From the NCBI GenBank assembly GCA_017353855.1, contig JAFMSA010000250.1, forward strand, positions 1 through 6,423: a stretch of 6,423 nt of DNA, given 5' to 3'. The stretch is from Alphaproteobacteria bacterium. GTDB taxonomy: Bacteria > Pseudomonadota > Alphaproteobacteria > ATCC43930 > CGMCC-115725. The translations under genes were made by a program, and so were the position numbers. A model generated the notes under the pieces. That model searched no databases. It had not been told where the DNA came from and saw only the letters and a list, made by a program, of their open reading frames with translations. How positions within the stretch are numbered: position 1 is the stretch's first letter; every line of letters starts with the position of its first letter. Positions 1-5,776 of the stretch are shown piece after piece.

Positions 1-303
1 GTGAACAGTACTGCCAAGGCACTCGGAGCGGTTGCGCTGGTCATAGTAAGTCCATGATCTGCTGCAGGTGATGATTGGGTTTTCGTCGCCCTCGCGCGCC
101 ACGTCTAGCTCTGCACAATTTAAGAGCGTGAGCGTGCTGCGCATTGCGTGGTACGGGTACACGTACGGCCAGTTGCCTGGAGTGGCGGGTTCGTTTTTTC
201 CTCCGTCTTTTCTTTGACGGCGTTGATGGTGGCGACGAGTGACGCGCCTCAATCTCGTCTCCGCGCTAAAGCGCGGCGGGCCGCGCTTGAAATCTCTTGT
301 CAT
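1..303 (-). CDS. Open frame running off the left edge, unrecognised (partial, doubtful)
   Basis: Reading leftwards from an ATG at 301-303, the minus strand stays open for 101 codons to base 1, so any 3' end lies outside the window. The N-terminal third is very rich in Arg, Lys and His (around residues 5-37). A more ordinary mixed stretch follows, with a Trp/Tyr/Pro patch near residue 45 and several Cys further on. No family is recognised. There is no convincing Shine-Dalgarno sequence before the ATG, and a GC-rich random frame can stay open this long, so coding is uncertain. It would lie downstream of the two small minus-strand genes at 335-746 in the same direction. The plus strand here offers only an 18-codon frame from the GTG at base 1. 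Confidence 0.25.
   Translation of the reverse strand, partial: MTRDFKRGPPRFSAETRLRRVTRRHHQRRQRKDGGKNEPATPGNWPYVYPYHAMRSTLTLLNCAELDVAREGDENPIITCSRSWTYYDQRNRSECLGSTVH
261..288. repeat. Two overlapping, mutually exclusive hairpins
   Basis: CCGCGC (261-266) pairs with GCGCGG (271-276) across a TAAA loop. The second arm is also part of AAGCGCGGC (269-277), which pairs perfectly with GCCGCGCTT (280-288). The two stems share bases 269-276 and cannot form together. No T-run follows on either strand, so neither is a classical intrinsic terminator. On the minus strand the element would lie within the first codons of the doubtful 1-303 frame. The pairing is seen directly; any role as an attenuator or a REP-like element is a guess. 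Confidence 0.55.
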
Positions 304-334
304 CGGTTATGATCACGCGCGCCCGGTGGCTTGC

Positions 335-506
335 TCATTGCAATCGCGAGGCTGACATCAGTGCAGCACTTCCTTGTACATCGGTCGGCCTCCGCTTGTC
401 GTCCCAACGCAAGATGCCCCGCTCGATTTGGACCGCGATCACAATGACAAAATCGTCGCCCTCTAAAGCCGGCCATCATAGCGGTGATCTCCTCGCCTTT
501 GGTCAT
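335..506 (-). pseudogene. Small hypothetical protein gene, frameshifted
   Basis: The ATG at 504-506 is preceded by GAGGTG with a 7-base spacing, a good Shine-Dalgarno sequence. The frame starts as MTKGEEITAMMAGF and then turns Arg/Cys/His-rich, which looks like the wrong frame. Dropping one base near 462-465 (an extra A after GGCTTT on the minus strand) restores a protein-like reading: EGDDFVIVIAVQIERG, then a stretch containing LRWDDKRRPTDVQ, ending at a TGA at 335-337. The restored product would be about 56 residues, with a hydrophobic beta-like core and a charged second half. It is not recognised as a known family. It lies 15 bases downstream of the frame at 522-746 in the same direction, so the two look co-transcribed. 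A sequencing error would also explain the shift, in which case the gene is intact. Confidence 0.45.
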
Positions 507-521
507 GCTTTGTCACCTCGG

Positions 522-746
522 TCATCGGTGCGGGCCATTCGCATCAACAGCGTCGGTCAACATTCGCGTTAGCTCCTTACGGCTCAGCGCAACAGTTCAA
601 AAAGCGTTCATTCGATGCTCGTGCAGCTCAGCCAACTCGCCCAACCTGTATTCGATCAAGGGCCGATCCCTCAGCCAGTCCTGTAGCGACAGCGCTTCCA
701 GTTTGCGGTGGTTCTCTTCGTTGCCATCATCGAGGTCGCCAGCCAT
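522..746 (-). pseudogene. Small charged hypothetical protein, ended early by in-frame TGA
   Basis: An ATG at 744-746, with AGGGA a few bases upstream, opens a 49-codon frame ending in TGA at 597-599. The product is acidic and helix-like, with many Glu, Leu and Arg residues and a segment reading LQDWLRDRPLIEYRLGELAE. The same frame continues after the TGA as ALSRKELTRMLTDAVDANG up to a TGA at 522-524, and this tail also looks like protein. Either the gene once encoded about 74 residues and now has a premature stop, or two compensating indels hide a short replaced stretch around 580-600. A perfect AAGGAG nine bases before an internal ATG at 561-563 could also start a 13-residue peptide. No family is recognised. 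It precedes the frameshifted gene at 335-506. Confidence 0.4.
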
Positions 747-1546
747 TGGATCCCTGCCAGGGACCAAATAGACCAGCCAATCCTAAGCTCGAGCCCCGAA
801 AACCCAATGACGTTCTGGGGATGCGAACAGATCTCGAATGGGTTGCAGTTGCTGCGAAGGGCTTGATTCGCGTAAGCGAATGCCATTCTGTTTAACCGTT
901 TTGGCTGCCACCATCTCTCACCTGCCTTCCGTCATATCGCGCGCAAAGGCGCGTGGAAAGGTCGGCTGGAAGGGCCTCTGCGGGTCCTGGCAGGTCGGAC
1001 CATTGGAACCCCGCGTCGCCGAATGCGAAGGGATGCTCGACCAATTGACCAGTCCGCTCATTCTCTGGGACGGACCTTGGCGTTCTTCAATAATCGGGTT
1101 CCGTGTTCCGACCCGGCGCAGCGCGCCGTCAGGATGGCGGAGGCGATGCGCGAGGTGCCAGGCAAACTGATTACCTGATTGCTGCTTGGCGCCGTAACAG
1201 CGGTGAACTTGGTTTCGGTGCCGGCATCGCGCAAAGCGACGCGACCCTGGGGCAGATCGGCTGAAACGGGGGCCACCAATAATGATGGGGCAGCATGGTG
1301 GCCATAGGCCGCGTGGCGCTGCCAAGCGCACAACGCTCGCTTCCGACAAGGAGACGGACGCTGATCCAACGCGGACAGGTTTGGGTCCGCACATTCGCGC
1401 CGAAACCTTCCTTCAGCGTTTCAGGAAGTTTGCTTTGTTCAGAAAAAAATACCGACAGCGGCGCATGAGATGTACTAGTCATGCCTCTTTTGTGTCATTC
1501 GCTCGGGCGATAGAGAATTTGCGCCAAGGGTCGGCTGTGATGGCCG
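747..1546. other. About 800 bases without an assignable gene
   Basis: Open frames of 90-160 codons exist here on both strands but overlap one another and have the Arg/Pro/Ser/Cys-rich look of out-of-frame GC-rich DNA. The most protein-like stretch is on the minus strand, ending in TAA at 892-894 and extending up to about 1090. It contains LVEHPFAFGDAGFQWSDLPG but has no start codon with a ribosome-binding site and matches no family I recognise. A second candidate starts at the minus-strand ATG at 1480-1482, with a stretch reading SEQSKLPETLKEGFGANV before turning Arg/Cys-rich. Both are probably remnants of unknown genes. No RNA gene or insertion sequence was seen. Confidence 0.4.
866..881. 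repeat. Perfect 6-bp hairpin, ATTCGC-GTAA-GCGAAT
   Basis: ATTCGC (866-871) and GCGAAT (876-881) are perfect reverse complements around a GTAA tetraloop. The flanking bases do not extend the stem and no T-run follows directly on either strand. It could be an operator-like site or chance; nothing nearby decides between them. Confidence 0.3.
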
Positions 1547-1900
1547 TCACCCCGGCCACTTCGCCTTAGCCGCAATTCCCTAATCCTCGGCAATGCGGGC
1601 ACCATCGAACCGGTAGGTCGCTGAGGCCGACAGATACATGGGCCTGCCGTCCTTCTCTCCAGAGAAAAGCCACCGCACGGCGACCTTGTCACCTTCAACA
1701 TCGATTCGGGCGCAAGCAGCATGCTCGGCGAGTCAGCGGAGCATGTCTCGGGCACCATCGTGACCGGACCGAAAGCCGCCGATCGAATTATCATGCAGCT
1801 GATGCAACTTGAAGCCTTCTGTGAATCAATCGGTGACGTGATCAATGTCTCCGGCAGCCATCGATCTCGCGATCCGCAGGAAGAAGTGCTTCCTCGATCA
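1547..1900 (-). pseudogene. SnoaL/NTF2-like fold protein, remnant with in-frame stops
   Basis: One minus-strand frame ending in TGA at 1547-1549 reads as a small cone-shaped alpha+beta barrel protein of the SnoaL/nuclear-transport-factor-2 superfamily. Known members include isomerases, hydrolases and many uncharacterised proteins. Seen in order: a helix with SMAAGDIDHVTD, then FTEGFKLHQLHDN, a helix with GARDML, a strand with VEGDKVAVRWLFSGE, a strand with MYLSASATYRFDG, and a final RIAED...GIAAKAKWP. This order matches the family, whose usual length is about 120-150 residues. The frame is cut by TGA at 1826-1828 and 1733-1735 and by TAG at 1580-1582, with another TGA at 1898-1900. No frameshift is needed within this stretch, which is unlike the other remnants in the window. 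The frame stays open further upstream (1901-2011), overlapping the SET gene, with a protein-like segment LEELLSPDWLGRLLQRYDL that may be its N-terminus or another fragment. The substrate is unknown and the gene is very probably dead. Confidence 0.7.
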
Positions 1901-1985
1901 CATAAAGCGATCTCCGAGAGTGAGGTCATAACGTTGCAGTAATCTGCCGAGCCAATCGGGGCTTAATAGCTCTTCAAGCGGCTGT

Positions 1986-2519
1986 TCACGATGTGCTTTC
2001 CAGTACGCCGGTCATGTACTCCGAATAGATTCGCCTCTGAATAAACCACGAGAAATACCCGCCATATTTTTTCTGCAGCTCCGGCTTCTGCCAATCAGCT
2101 CCGGTGATCAGCTTGCGGCAGGTCTCGCGGCCACACTGGCACTCCATTTCGTATGGCTCGTCATCGGTCATCGCATAGTCAATGGTGAGTTCCTCGCCGG
2201 CGGCGATGTCCCGCAGGGCGACAAAGACAATCTGGCCCTGCAATCCTAAATTCGGCTCGCAGCAGTGGTTGAGGTGCATCATGCCGCCCTCGCGTTCGGT
2301 CGGCGCCGTGGGGCCGATAAACAGGTCTTCCGTGATTTGAATTTCCGATGGGCCGAGTTTTTCGCCGATCCTATCCCGCTGCTCTCGGGATAGAATGTAA
2401 CCGCCCTTTACGACGACAACCTCACCCTTCGCGATCGCCGCCGTGGCAAACAGACCACGACCATCGATAGAACTCGCCCTCTTGGTGGCTTTCGGCGAGA
2501 AGTAGGTGAGCTCAGGCAT
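1986..2519 (-). CDS. SET-domain protein, putative protein-lysine methyltransferase
   Basis: This 177-residue protein is essentially one SET domain with a post-SET tail. SET enzymes transfer the methyl group of S-adenosylmethionine to lysine side chains of proteins. Visible motifs: DGRGLFAT (19-26), the first SET motif; NHCCEPN (84-90), equivalent to the NHSCxPN cofactor and pseudoknot motif; GEELTIDYA (108-116), containing the family's ELTxDY motif with its catalytic-site Tyr115; and a CxCGxxxCR post-SET cluster (Cys127, Cys129, Cys134), which in the family binds zinc together with the Cys of the NHxC motif (here Cys87). There is no signal peptide or membrane segment, so it should be cytosolic. 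The ATG at 2517-2519 is fixed by AAGGGAG six bases upstream. The frame is complete and ends in TGA. It lies between two decayed genes in the same direction, with 125 bases separating it from the M20 remnant. Family and completeness are secure; the target protein cannot be inferred. Confidence 0.93.
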   Translation of the reverse strand: MPELTYFSPKATKRASSIDGRGLFATAAIAKGEVVVVKGGYILSREQRDRIGEKLGPSEIQITEDLFIGPTAPTEREGGMMHLNHCCEPNLGLQGQIVFVALRDIAAGEELTIDYAMTDDEPYEMECQCGRETCRKLITGADWQKPELQKKYGGYFSWFIQRRIYSEYMTGVLESTS

Positions 2520-2525
2520 GATCCG

Positions 2526-2532
2526 CTCCCTT
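2526..2532 (-). promoter_or_regulatory. Shine-Dalgarno site of the SET-domain gene
   Basis: The minus strand reads AAGGGAG here, six bases before the ATG at 2517-2519. It is a strong match to the anti-Shine-Dalgarno sequence and fixes the start of the SET gene. Confidence 0.75.
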
Positions 2533-2568
2533 ATCCGGACGTAGGCATAACATATTCGTGGGCTGCTT

Positions 2569-2581
2569 CCGAAGGCTTCGG
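2569..2581. repeat. Short palindrome in the leader of the SET gene
   Basis: CCGAAG and CTTCGG form a perfect 6-base inverted repeat around a single G, about 50 bases upstream of the SET start codon, in the only gap (2520-2644) between the SET gene and the M20 remnant. Its position would suit an operator for a small dimeric regulator, but a short palindrome like this is also expected by chance. No confident -35/-10 pair was identified beside it. Confidence 0.3.
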
Positions 2582-2644
2582 GCGCAGACCCTTCTCTCGC
2601 CGACGCCGCCCTTTTCCGGTGATATGAGCTGGAGACCGATGCGT

Positions 2645-3359
2645 CTAACCGGGGGCAAGCTTACGTTCCGCTAATCGGGCAAGCAGACTGGCACCGAGGC
2701 ACAATCGCGTCATTGAATTCGTAGCCGGGATTATGAACCTGAAAGGCACCCGGCTGGTCGCCATTGCCGATGCGGATGTAAGCGCTGAGTGAATGGTTCA
2801 GCATGTACGAGAAGTGTTCCGGGGCCATGACCAAGGCACAGTCGCGGTCCACATTGTCTAGGCCGACGAGTTCGCTCGCTGTATCGGCAATAAAATCCGT
2901 TTCAGTAGTGTCGTTGATCAGTGGTGGCGCCACGACCCGAAAATCAATCTCCGCGGTCGCTCCGAAGCCTTCAACCGCACCGCTAGCGATTCGTCTTATA
3001 TTCTGCTGGATCAGCGCCAGAGTATCATTGTTGAAGGCAATAGCGTGTCGCCGATCCGTGCCCTCTCGAGGATTACGTTATAGGCGTCGCCAGCGTGAAA
3101 TCGGGTGACGTGACGACCGCTGTATCAACCGGTTTGACATTGCGCGAAACGATCGTCTGCAGCGCTGTGGCGATATAGCTGCCGACCATCACCGGGTCGC
3201 CCCCCGCCTCGGGGCGCGCCGTGCGCACCGCGGCCGACGATGGTGATATCGAAAAAAGCACTGCCTGCCTTTATCGGTCCTGGCCGGAGGGCGAACTTGC
3301 CGACCGCGAGGCCGCTCGCCGATCGCCTCGGGGGTGTAGCGGTCGAGGAAGAGGCCCGA
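2645..3359 (-). pseudogene. M20-family amidohydrolase (HipO/aminoacylase type), truncated and frameshifted
   Basis: The fragments, read across frames, spell the C-terminal two thirds of a peptidase-M20D amidohydrolase, the metal-dependent family that removes acyl groups from amino acids (hippurate hydrolase, N-acyl-amino-acid amidohydrolases). In order: GLFLDRYTPEAI, GLAVGKFALRPGPIKAG, FDITIVGRGAHG (His of the lid domain), ARPEAGGDPVMVGSYIATAL, VTRFHAGDAYNVI, a helical stretch ending in EIDFRVVAPP, APEHFSYML, YIRIGNGD, the metal-ligand region HNPGYEFNDAIVP, then LGASLLARLAERKLAPG and TAG at 2645-2647. Indels are needed near 3310-3325, 3212-3220, 3106-3114, 3062-3070 and 2694-2700. The first 130-150 residues, with the HDGH metal-binding motif, are absent. 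The family's usual APEDF reads APEHF here. The enzyme cannot be functional. It lies just upstream of the SET gene in the same direction. The family call is firm; the exact substrate is not. Confidence 0.87.
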
Positions 3360-3600
3360 TTACAACATATCGCTTGCCGAGCGCCTTATCCCCGCTGCCG
3401 ACGTTTCCAACCAGGCCGGGTTGGTTTCGCGATAGATCGGCGGGTTGTGCAGCGCGGCTCTCGGTGAGGTCGGCCACTGCTTGCGAGAGCCGATTGATGC
3501 GTTCGAGGCTGAGGTTGCGCTGTTCGCTCACGCAGTAGGTGTTGCTGGGGTGTCGCCGGGTGCGTTGGCCGGGCCTGTGATTTCCGAGAGCGCCGGTGAA
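3360..3600 (-). pseudogene. Unrecognised gene fragment joined to the M20 remnant
   Basis: A minus-strand frame with a possible GTG start at 3529-3531 begins with a convincing helical segment, NLSLERINRLSQAVADLTE. After about 24 residues it appears to shift to another frame reading HNPPIYRETNPAWLETSAAG, and then back to GDKALGKRYVV, which ends at the M20 junction (TAA at 3360-3362 in the M20 frame). I do not recognise the protein. It does not fit the expected N-terminus of the amidohydrolase, where HDGH should appear, so a deletion or rearrangement probably fused two unrelated fragments near 3360. No good Shine-Dalgarno sequence precedes the GTG. The stretch 3540-3600 upstream shows only low-complexity Pro/Ala/Thr reading and nothing assignable. 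Confidence 0.35.
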
Positions 3601-3625
3601 GGCCGGGTCGGATTGGGGTTCGGAC

Positions 3626-3988
3626 TCAGTCGCCGCATTGGGGGTTAGCGATAGGCTGTGGCGCAGATCTGGCGGACGGACTCCCGGAGCCGTGGGCGGT
3701 CACAAACACGTCCAGGATAACAGCGGCGCAACGCCGGACTGCCGTTCCACACGAGCAGTCCGCCCCCGTCGGTTTCACCCAATGAAGTGATGACATATGA
3801 ACACTTCCGAGCGCCTTCGCACCCAGCCAGCCCTGGAGGAATCCGATGCCTGATTTCACCGCTACCTCAATAAGCCCGCCTCCCCCAGCGCCCACATTAC
3901 GGCGATAGGCGGCGATCCAATCCTCCGCGATCGCCCGCTGCGCCTCCTTCAGCGGCAAGCGAGCGGAACAGACGGGCAGGTTGAGCAC
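3626..3988 (-). CDS. Hypothetical protein, 120 residues, doubtful
   Basis: A GTG at 3986-3988 is preceded by AAGGA with a nine-base spacing, a good ribosome-binding site, and opens a 120-codon frame. The first third looks like real protein: LNLPVCSARLPLKEAQRAI followed by EDWIAAYRRNVG, a helix-rich segment. Next comes a Gly-rich patch and a hydrophobic helix-like stretch (IGFLQGWLGAKALG). The last 50 residues are Cys/Arg/Ser-rich and look out of frame, so a frameshift near 3800 is likely and only the N-terminal part may be genuine. No family is recognised. It points away from the Hsp70-family gene, and about 190 bases separate the two starts. Confidence 0.3.
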   Translation of the reverse strand: MLNLPVCSARLPLKEAQRAIAEDWIAAYRRNVGAGGGGLIEVAVKSGIGFLQGWLGAKALGSVHMSSLHWVKPTGADCSCGTAVRRCAAVILDVFVTAHGSGSPSARSAPQPIANPQCGD

Positions 3989-4177
3989 CAGAAATCGTCC
4001 TTACGACCGGCTCCCCAAACCGCCGGGGGCCACCTTCAGCTGCGGCCAGACGGCTCGCCGCCAAGCTCGAGCGGAATCAGCTAAAAGGGGGAGTGGAGAC
4101 GCCGGCCTTGCCAAAAGGCGCGTGGCAGGGCTTATCTCGGCCATCTGTATGAATGCCTGGAACAAGTCCGGGACCCG
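3989..4177. other. Divergent intergenic region upstream of the Hsp70-family gene
   Basis: This stretch separates the weak minus-strand ORF at 3626-3988 from the Hsp70-family start. It holds a purine-rich AAAAGGGGGAGTGGAG run at about 4083-4098 that resembles a Shine-Dalgarno sequence, but no start codon lies at a suitable distance in the Hsp70 frame. The Hsp70 frame itself is open from 4085 onward, after a TAA at 4082-4084. No convincing promoter or terminator was found. Confidence 0.35.
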
Positions 4178-5539
4178 ATGGGAATGAGCGTGCGGCAGGT
4201 GGAAACCACGCCCGATCGGCTGTCGATCGGTATCGATTTCGGTACGACCAACACGGTCGTCGCGGTCGCGCGGCCAGCCCAGAAGCCGCGTGTCGTCGCG
4301 TTTCGCGATGACAGCCAATTGTCAGACATCTACCGCTCGGTGCTGTGCTTCGAGCAATTGTCGGCGAGCCGGTTCGATGTCGAGGCCCATGCAGGGATGC
4401 AGGCGATCCGCGCCTATCTGAACTTGGCGCACGAAACGCGCTTCATCCAGTCGTTCAAGAGCCATGTTGCGAGCACAGCCTTTGACGAGACGCGCATCTT
4501 CGGGCGCGGCTATAAGTTTGAGGATTTGCTTGCGGTGTTCTTTCGCCGCTTGATTAGCGACGCCGATGGCCAGCTCGCCCAGCGCGATGGTCGGGTGGTC
4601 TCGGGGCGTCCAGTCAGGTTCGTCGGCAGCGCGCCCGACGAAGTGCTCGCGACCTGGCGCTACGGCGAGGCCTATCGCCGGGTCGGCATTCTCGATCCGG
4701 CCTTTGTCTACGAGCCGGTCGGCGCGGCGTATCACTACGCGCAGCGGCTCACATCCGACGCGCTGGTCTTGGTCGCCGATTTTGGCGGCGGCACCAGCGA
4801 CTTTTCGTTGATCCGCTTCGAGCGTCGCGGCGATCGTGTGGCGGCGACGCCGATCGGGCATGCGGGGCTCGCGGTAGCCGGAGACAATTTCGACTACCGA
4901 ATTATCGATGCAGTGGTTTCTCCGCTGCTCGGCAAAGGGACACTCTTTAAGTCGATTGACAAAATCCTGCCGATCCCGCAGCACTATCATACGAGCTTTG
5001 CGCGTTGGCACCAGCTGGCGATGCTCAAGACTCCCCAGCACATCCGTGAGCTGGAACGCCTGCAGCGAGCCTCGCTGTCGCCCGACAAGATCGCGAAGTT
5101 CCTCGACGTGATACGCAATGATGGGGGATTCAACATCTATCGGGCGGTGTCGGACACCAAGGTGAAGCTGTCGGCGGCGCAGCGTGCCGATTTTTTGCTG
5201 AAGCTCGGTGACATCGACATTGAGCAGGAAATTTCGCGCGCGGACTTCGAGCGGTGGATCGCGCACGACATCCAGCGGATCGAAGAAACCGTGGACGAAC
5301 TGCTCACGACCGAAGGCGTTCAGTCGGGCAAGATCGACGGCGTGTTCCTCACCGGTGGCAGCTCGTTCATCCCAGCTGTGCGCCGTATCTTCGAGACGCG
5401 GTTTGGCCCCGACCGGCTCGCGGACGGCGAAAATTTCCAGTCGGTCGCGTTCGGCCTCGCCCTGATCGGCCTTGAGGACGATCTCGATCCCTGGCTCGCT
5501 CATCCGTTCTCATCGACCGAAAAGCCGGGGCAGCAGTGA
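4178..5539 (+). CDS. Hsp70-family ATPase, YegD-like, nucleotide-binding domain only
   Basis: A 453-residue protein with the actin-like ATPase fold of Hsp70 chaperones. Visible motifs: the phosphate-1 loop IGIDFGTTNT (17-26); a connect-1-like EPVGAA (179-184); the phosphate-2 loop DFGGGTSD (201-208); and the adenosine-binding GVFLTGGSSFIP starting at residue 388. The chain ends soon after this domain, so the substrate-binding domain of DnaK (about 640 residues) is missing. Length and layout fit the YegD group (about 450 residues in E. coli), whose cellular role is poorly defined. There is no signal peptide, so it should be cytosolic. The start is uncertain: ATG at 4178 and ATG at 4184 are both possible, neither has a strong Shine-Dalgarno sequence, and the frame is open back to 4085. 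The gene ends in TGA with no DnaJ or GrpE partner nearby, so it looks monocistronic. ATP binding is a safe inference; a client or pathway is not. Confidence 0.93.
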   Translation: MGMSVRQVETTPDRLSIGIDFGTTNTVVAVARPAQKPRVVAFRDDSQLSDIYRSVLCFEQLSASRFDVEAHAGMQAIRAYLNLAHETRFIQSFKSHVASTAFDETRIFGRGYKFEDLLAVFFRRLISDADGQLAQRDGRVVSGRPVRFVGSAPDEVLATWRYGEAYRRVGILDPAFVYEPVGAAYHYAQRLTSDALVLVADFGGGTSDFSLIRFERRGDRVAATPIGHAGLAVAGDNFDYRIIDAVVSPLLGKGTLFKSIDKILPIPQHYHTSFARWHQLAMLKTPQHIRELERLQRASLSPDKIAKFLDVIRNDGGFNIYRAVSDTKVKLSAAQRADFLLKLGDIDIEQEISRADFERWIAHDIQRIEETVDELLTTEGVQSGKIDGVFLTGGSSFIPAVRRIFETRFGPDRLADGENFQSVAFGLALIGLEDDLDPWLAHPFSSTEKPGQQ

Positions 5540-5541
5540 GG

Positions 5542-5671
5542 CTGGGCGTAACCGGCCCACAAGCACGACAAATAAGTGCGCGCGCAGATCGGCCCAGTCC
5601 TGCCTTGCGCGCCCGACTTCGTGCGCGAGAGCGAGGTGCTGGTCGTCTCGAAACTCGACAGGCTCGGCCGC
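5542..5671 (+). pseudogene. Serine recombinase (resolvase/invertase) remnant
   Basis: Directly after the Hsp70 stop, two plus-strand frames joined by a frameshift near 5605-5614 read ISARADRPSPALRA, then DFVRESEVLVVSKLDRLGR. This is the hallmark middle of the resolvase/invertase catalytic domain, which in intact members reads like DRPGL...FVReGDvLVVtKLDRLgRS. The N-terminal part with the nucleophilic serine and the C-terminal helix-turn-helix DNA-binding part are both missing. Only about 43 codons of a roughly 190-residue or longer protein remain. Downstream, VSITEPDLPT near 5690-5720 may be a further shifted piece of the same gene (families often read SLTEP/DTTTP here), but that is weak. The piece cannot catalyse recombination. 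It marks past mobile-element activity beside the Hsp70-family gene. Confidence 0.7.
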
Positions 5672-5776
5672 TGTTCGGCCCGAGCCGCCGGTCAGCATAA
5701 CCGAACCGGATCTACCGACGCTCTGCGCCGGCGGACAGGCTCACCAGCACCCAGGCGGCCGCCACGCTGCACGGCA

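Noticed and set aside
918..1482. Overlapping minus-strand frames of 103-158 codons
   Set aside because: Three frames overlap with Arg/Pro/Ser/Cys-rich products and no motif; at most short pieces could be real.
1547..1900. Possible recoding of TGA as tryptophan or selenocysteine
   Set aside because: One interruption is TAG, the neighbouring intact genes use TGA as stop, and no recoding element was identified. Decay is the simpler explanation.
1495..1942. A 144-codon minus frame and a 73-codon plus frame
   Set aside because: Both overlap the SnoaL-like remnant, whose frame shows the family pattern; these are shadows of it.
2689..2704. TGGCAC followed by a -12-like region, as in a sigma-54 promoter
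   Set aside because: The second half reads CACA rather than TTGC, and the site lies inside the 3' end of the M20 remnant with no gene placed to use it.
4322..5503. 393-codon open frame on the minus strand opposite the Hsp70-family gene
   Set aside because: It is antisense to a gene with clear motifs, its product is Arg/Asp/Val-rich without any domain, and long antisense frames are common opposite GC-rich genes.
5543..5559. TGGGC...GCCCA stem after the Hsp70-family gene as a terminator
   Set aside because: Only a 5-base stem, with no T-run after it; it also overlaps the recombinase remnant.
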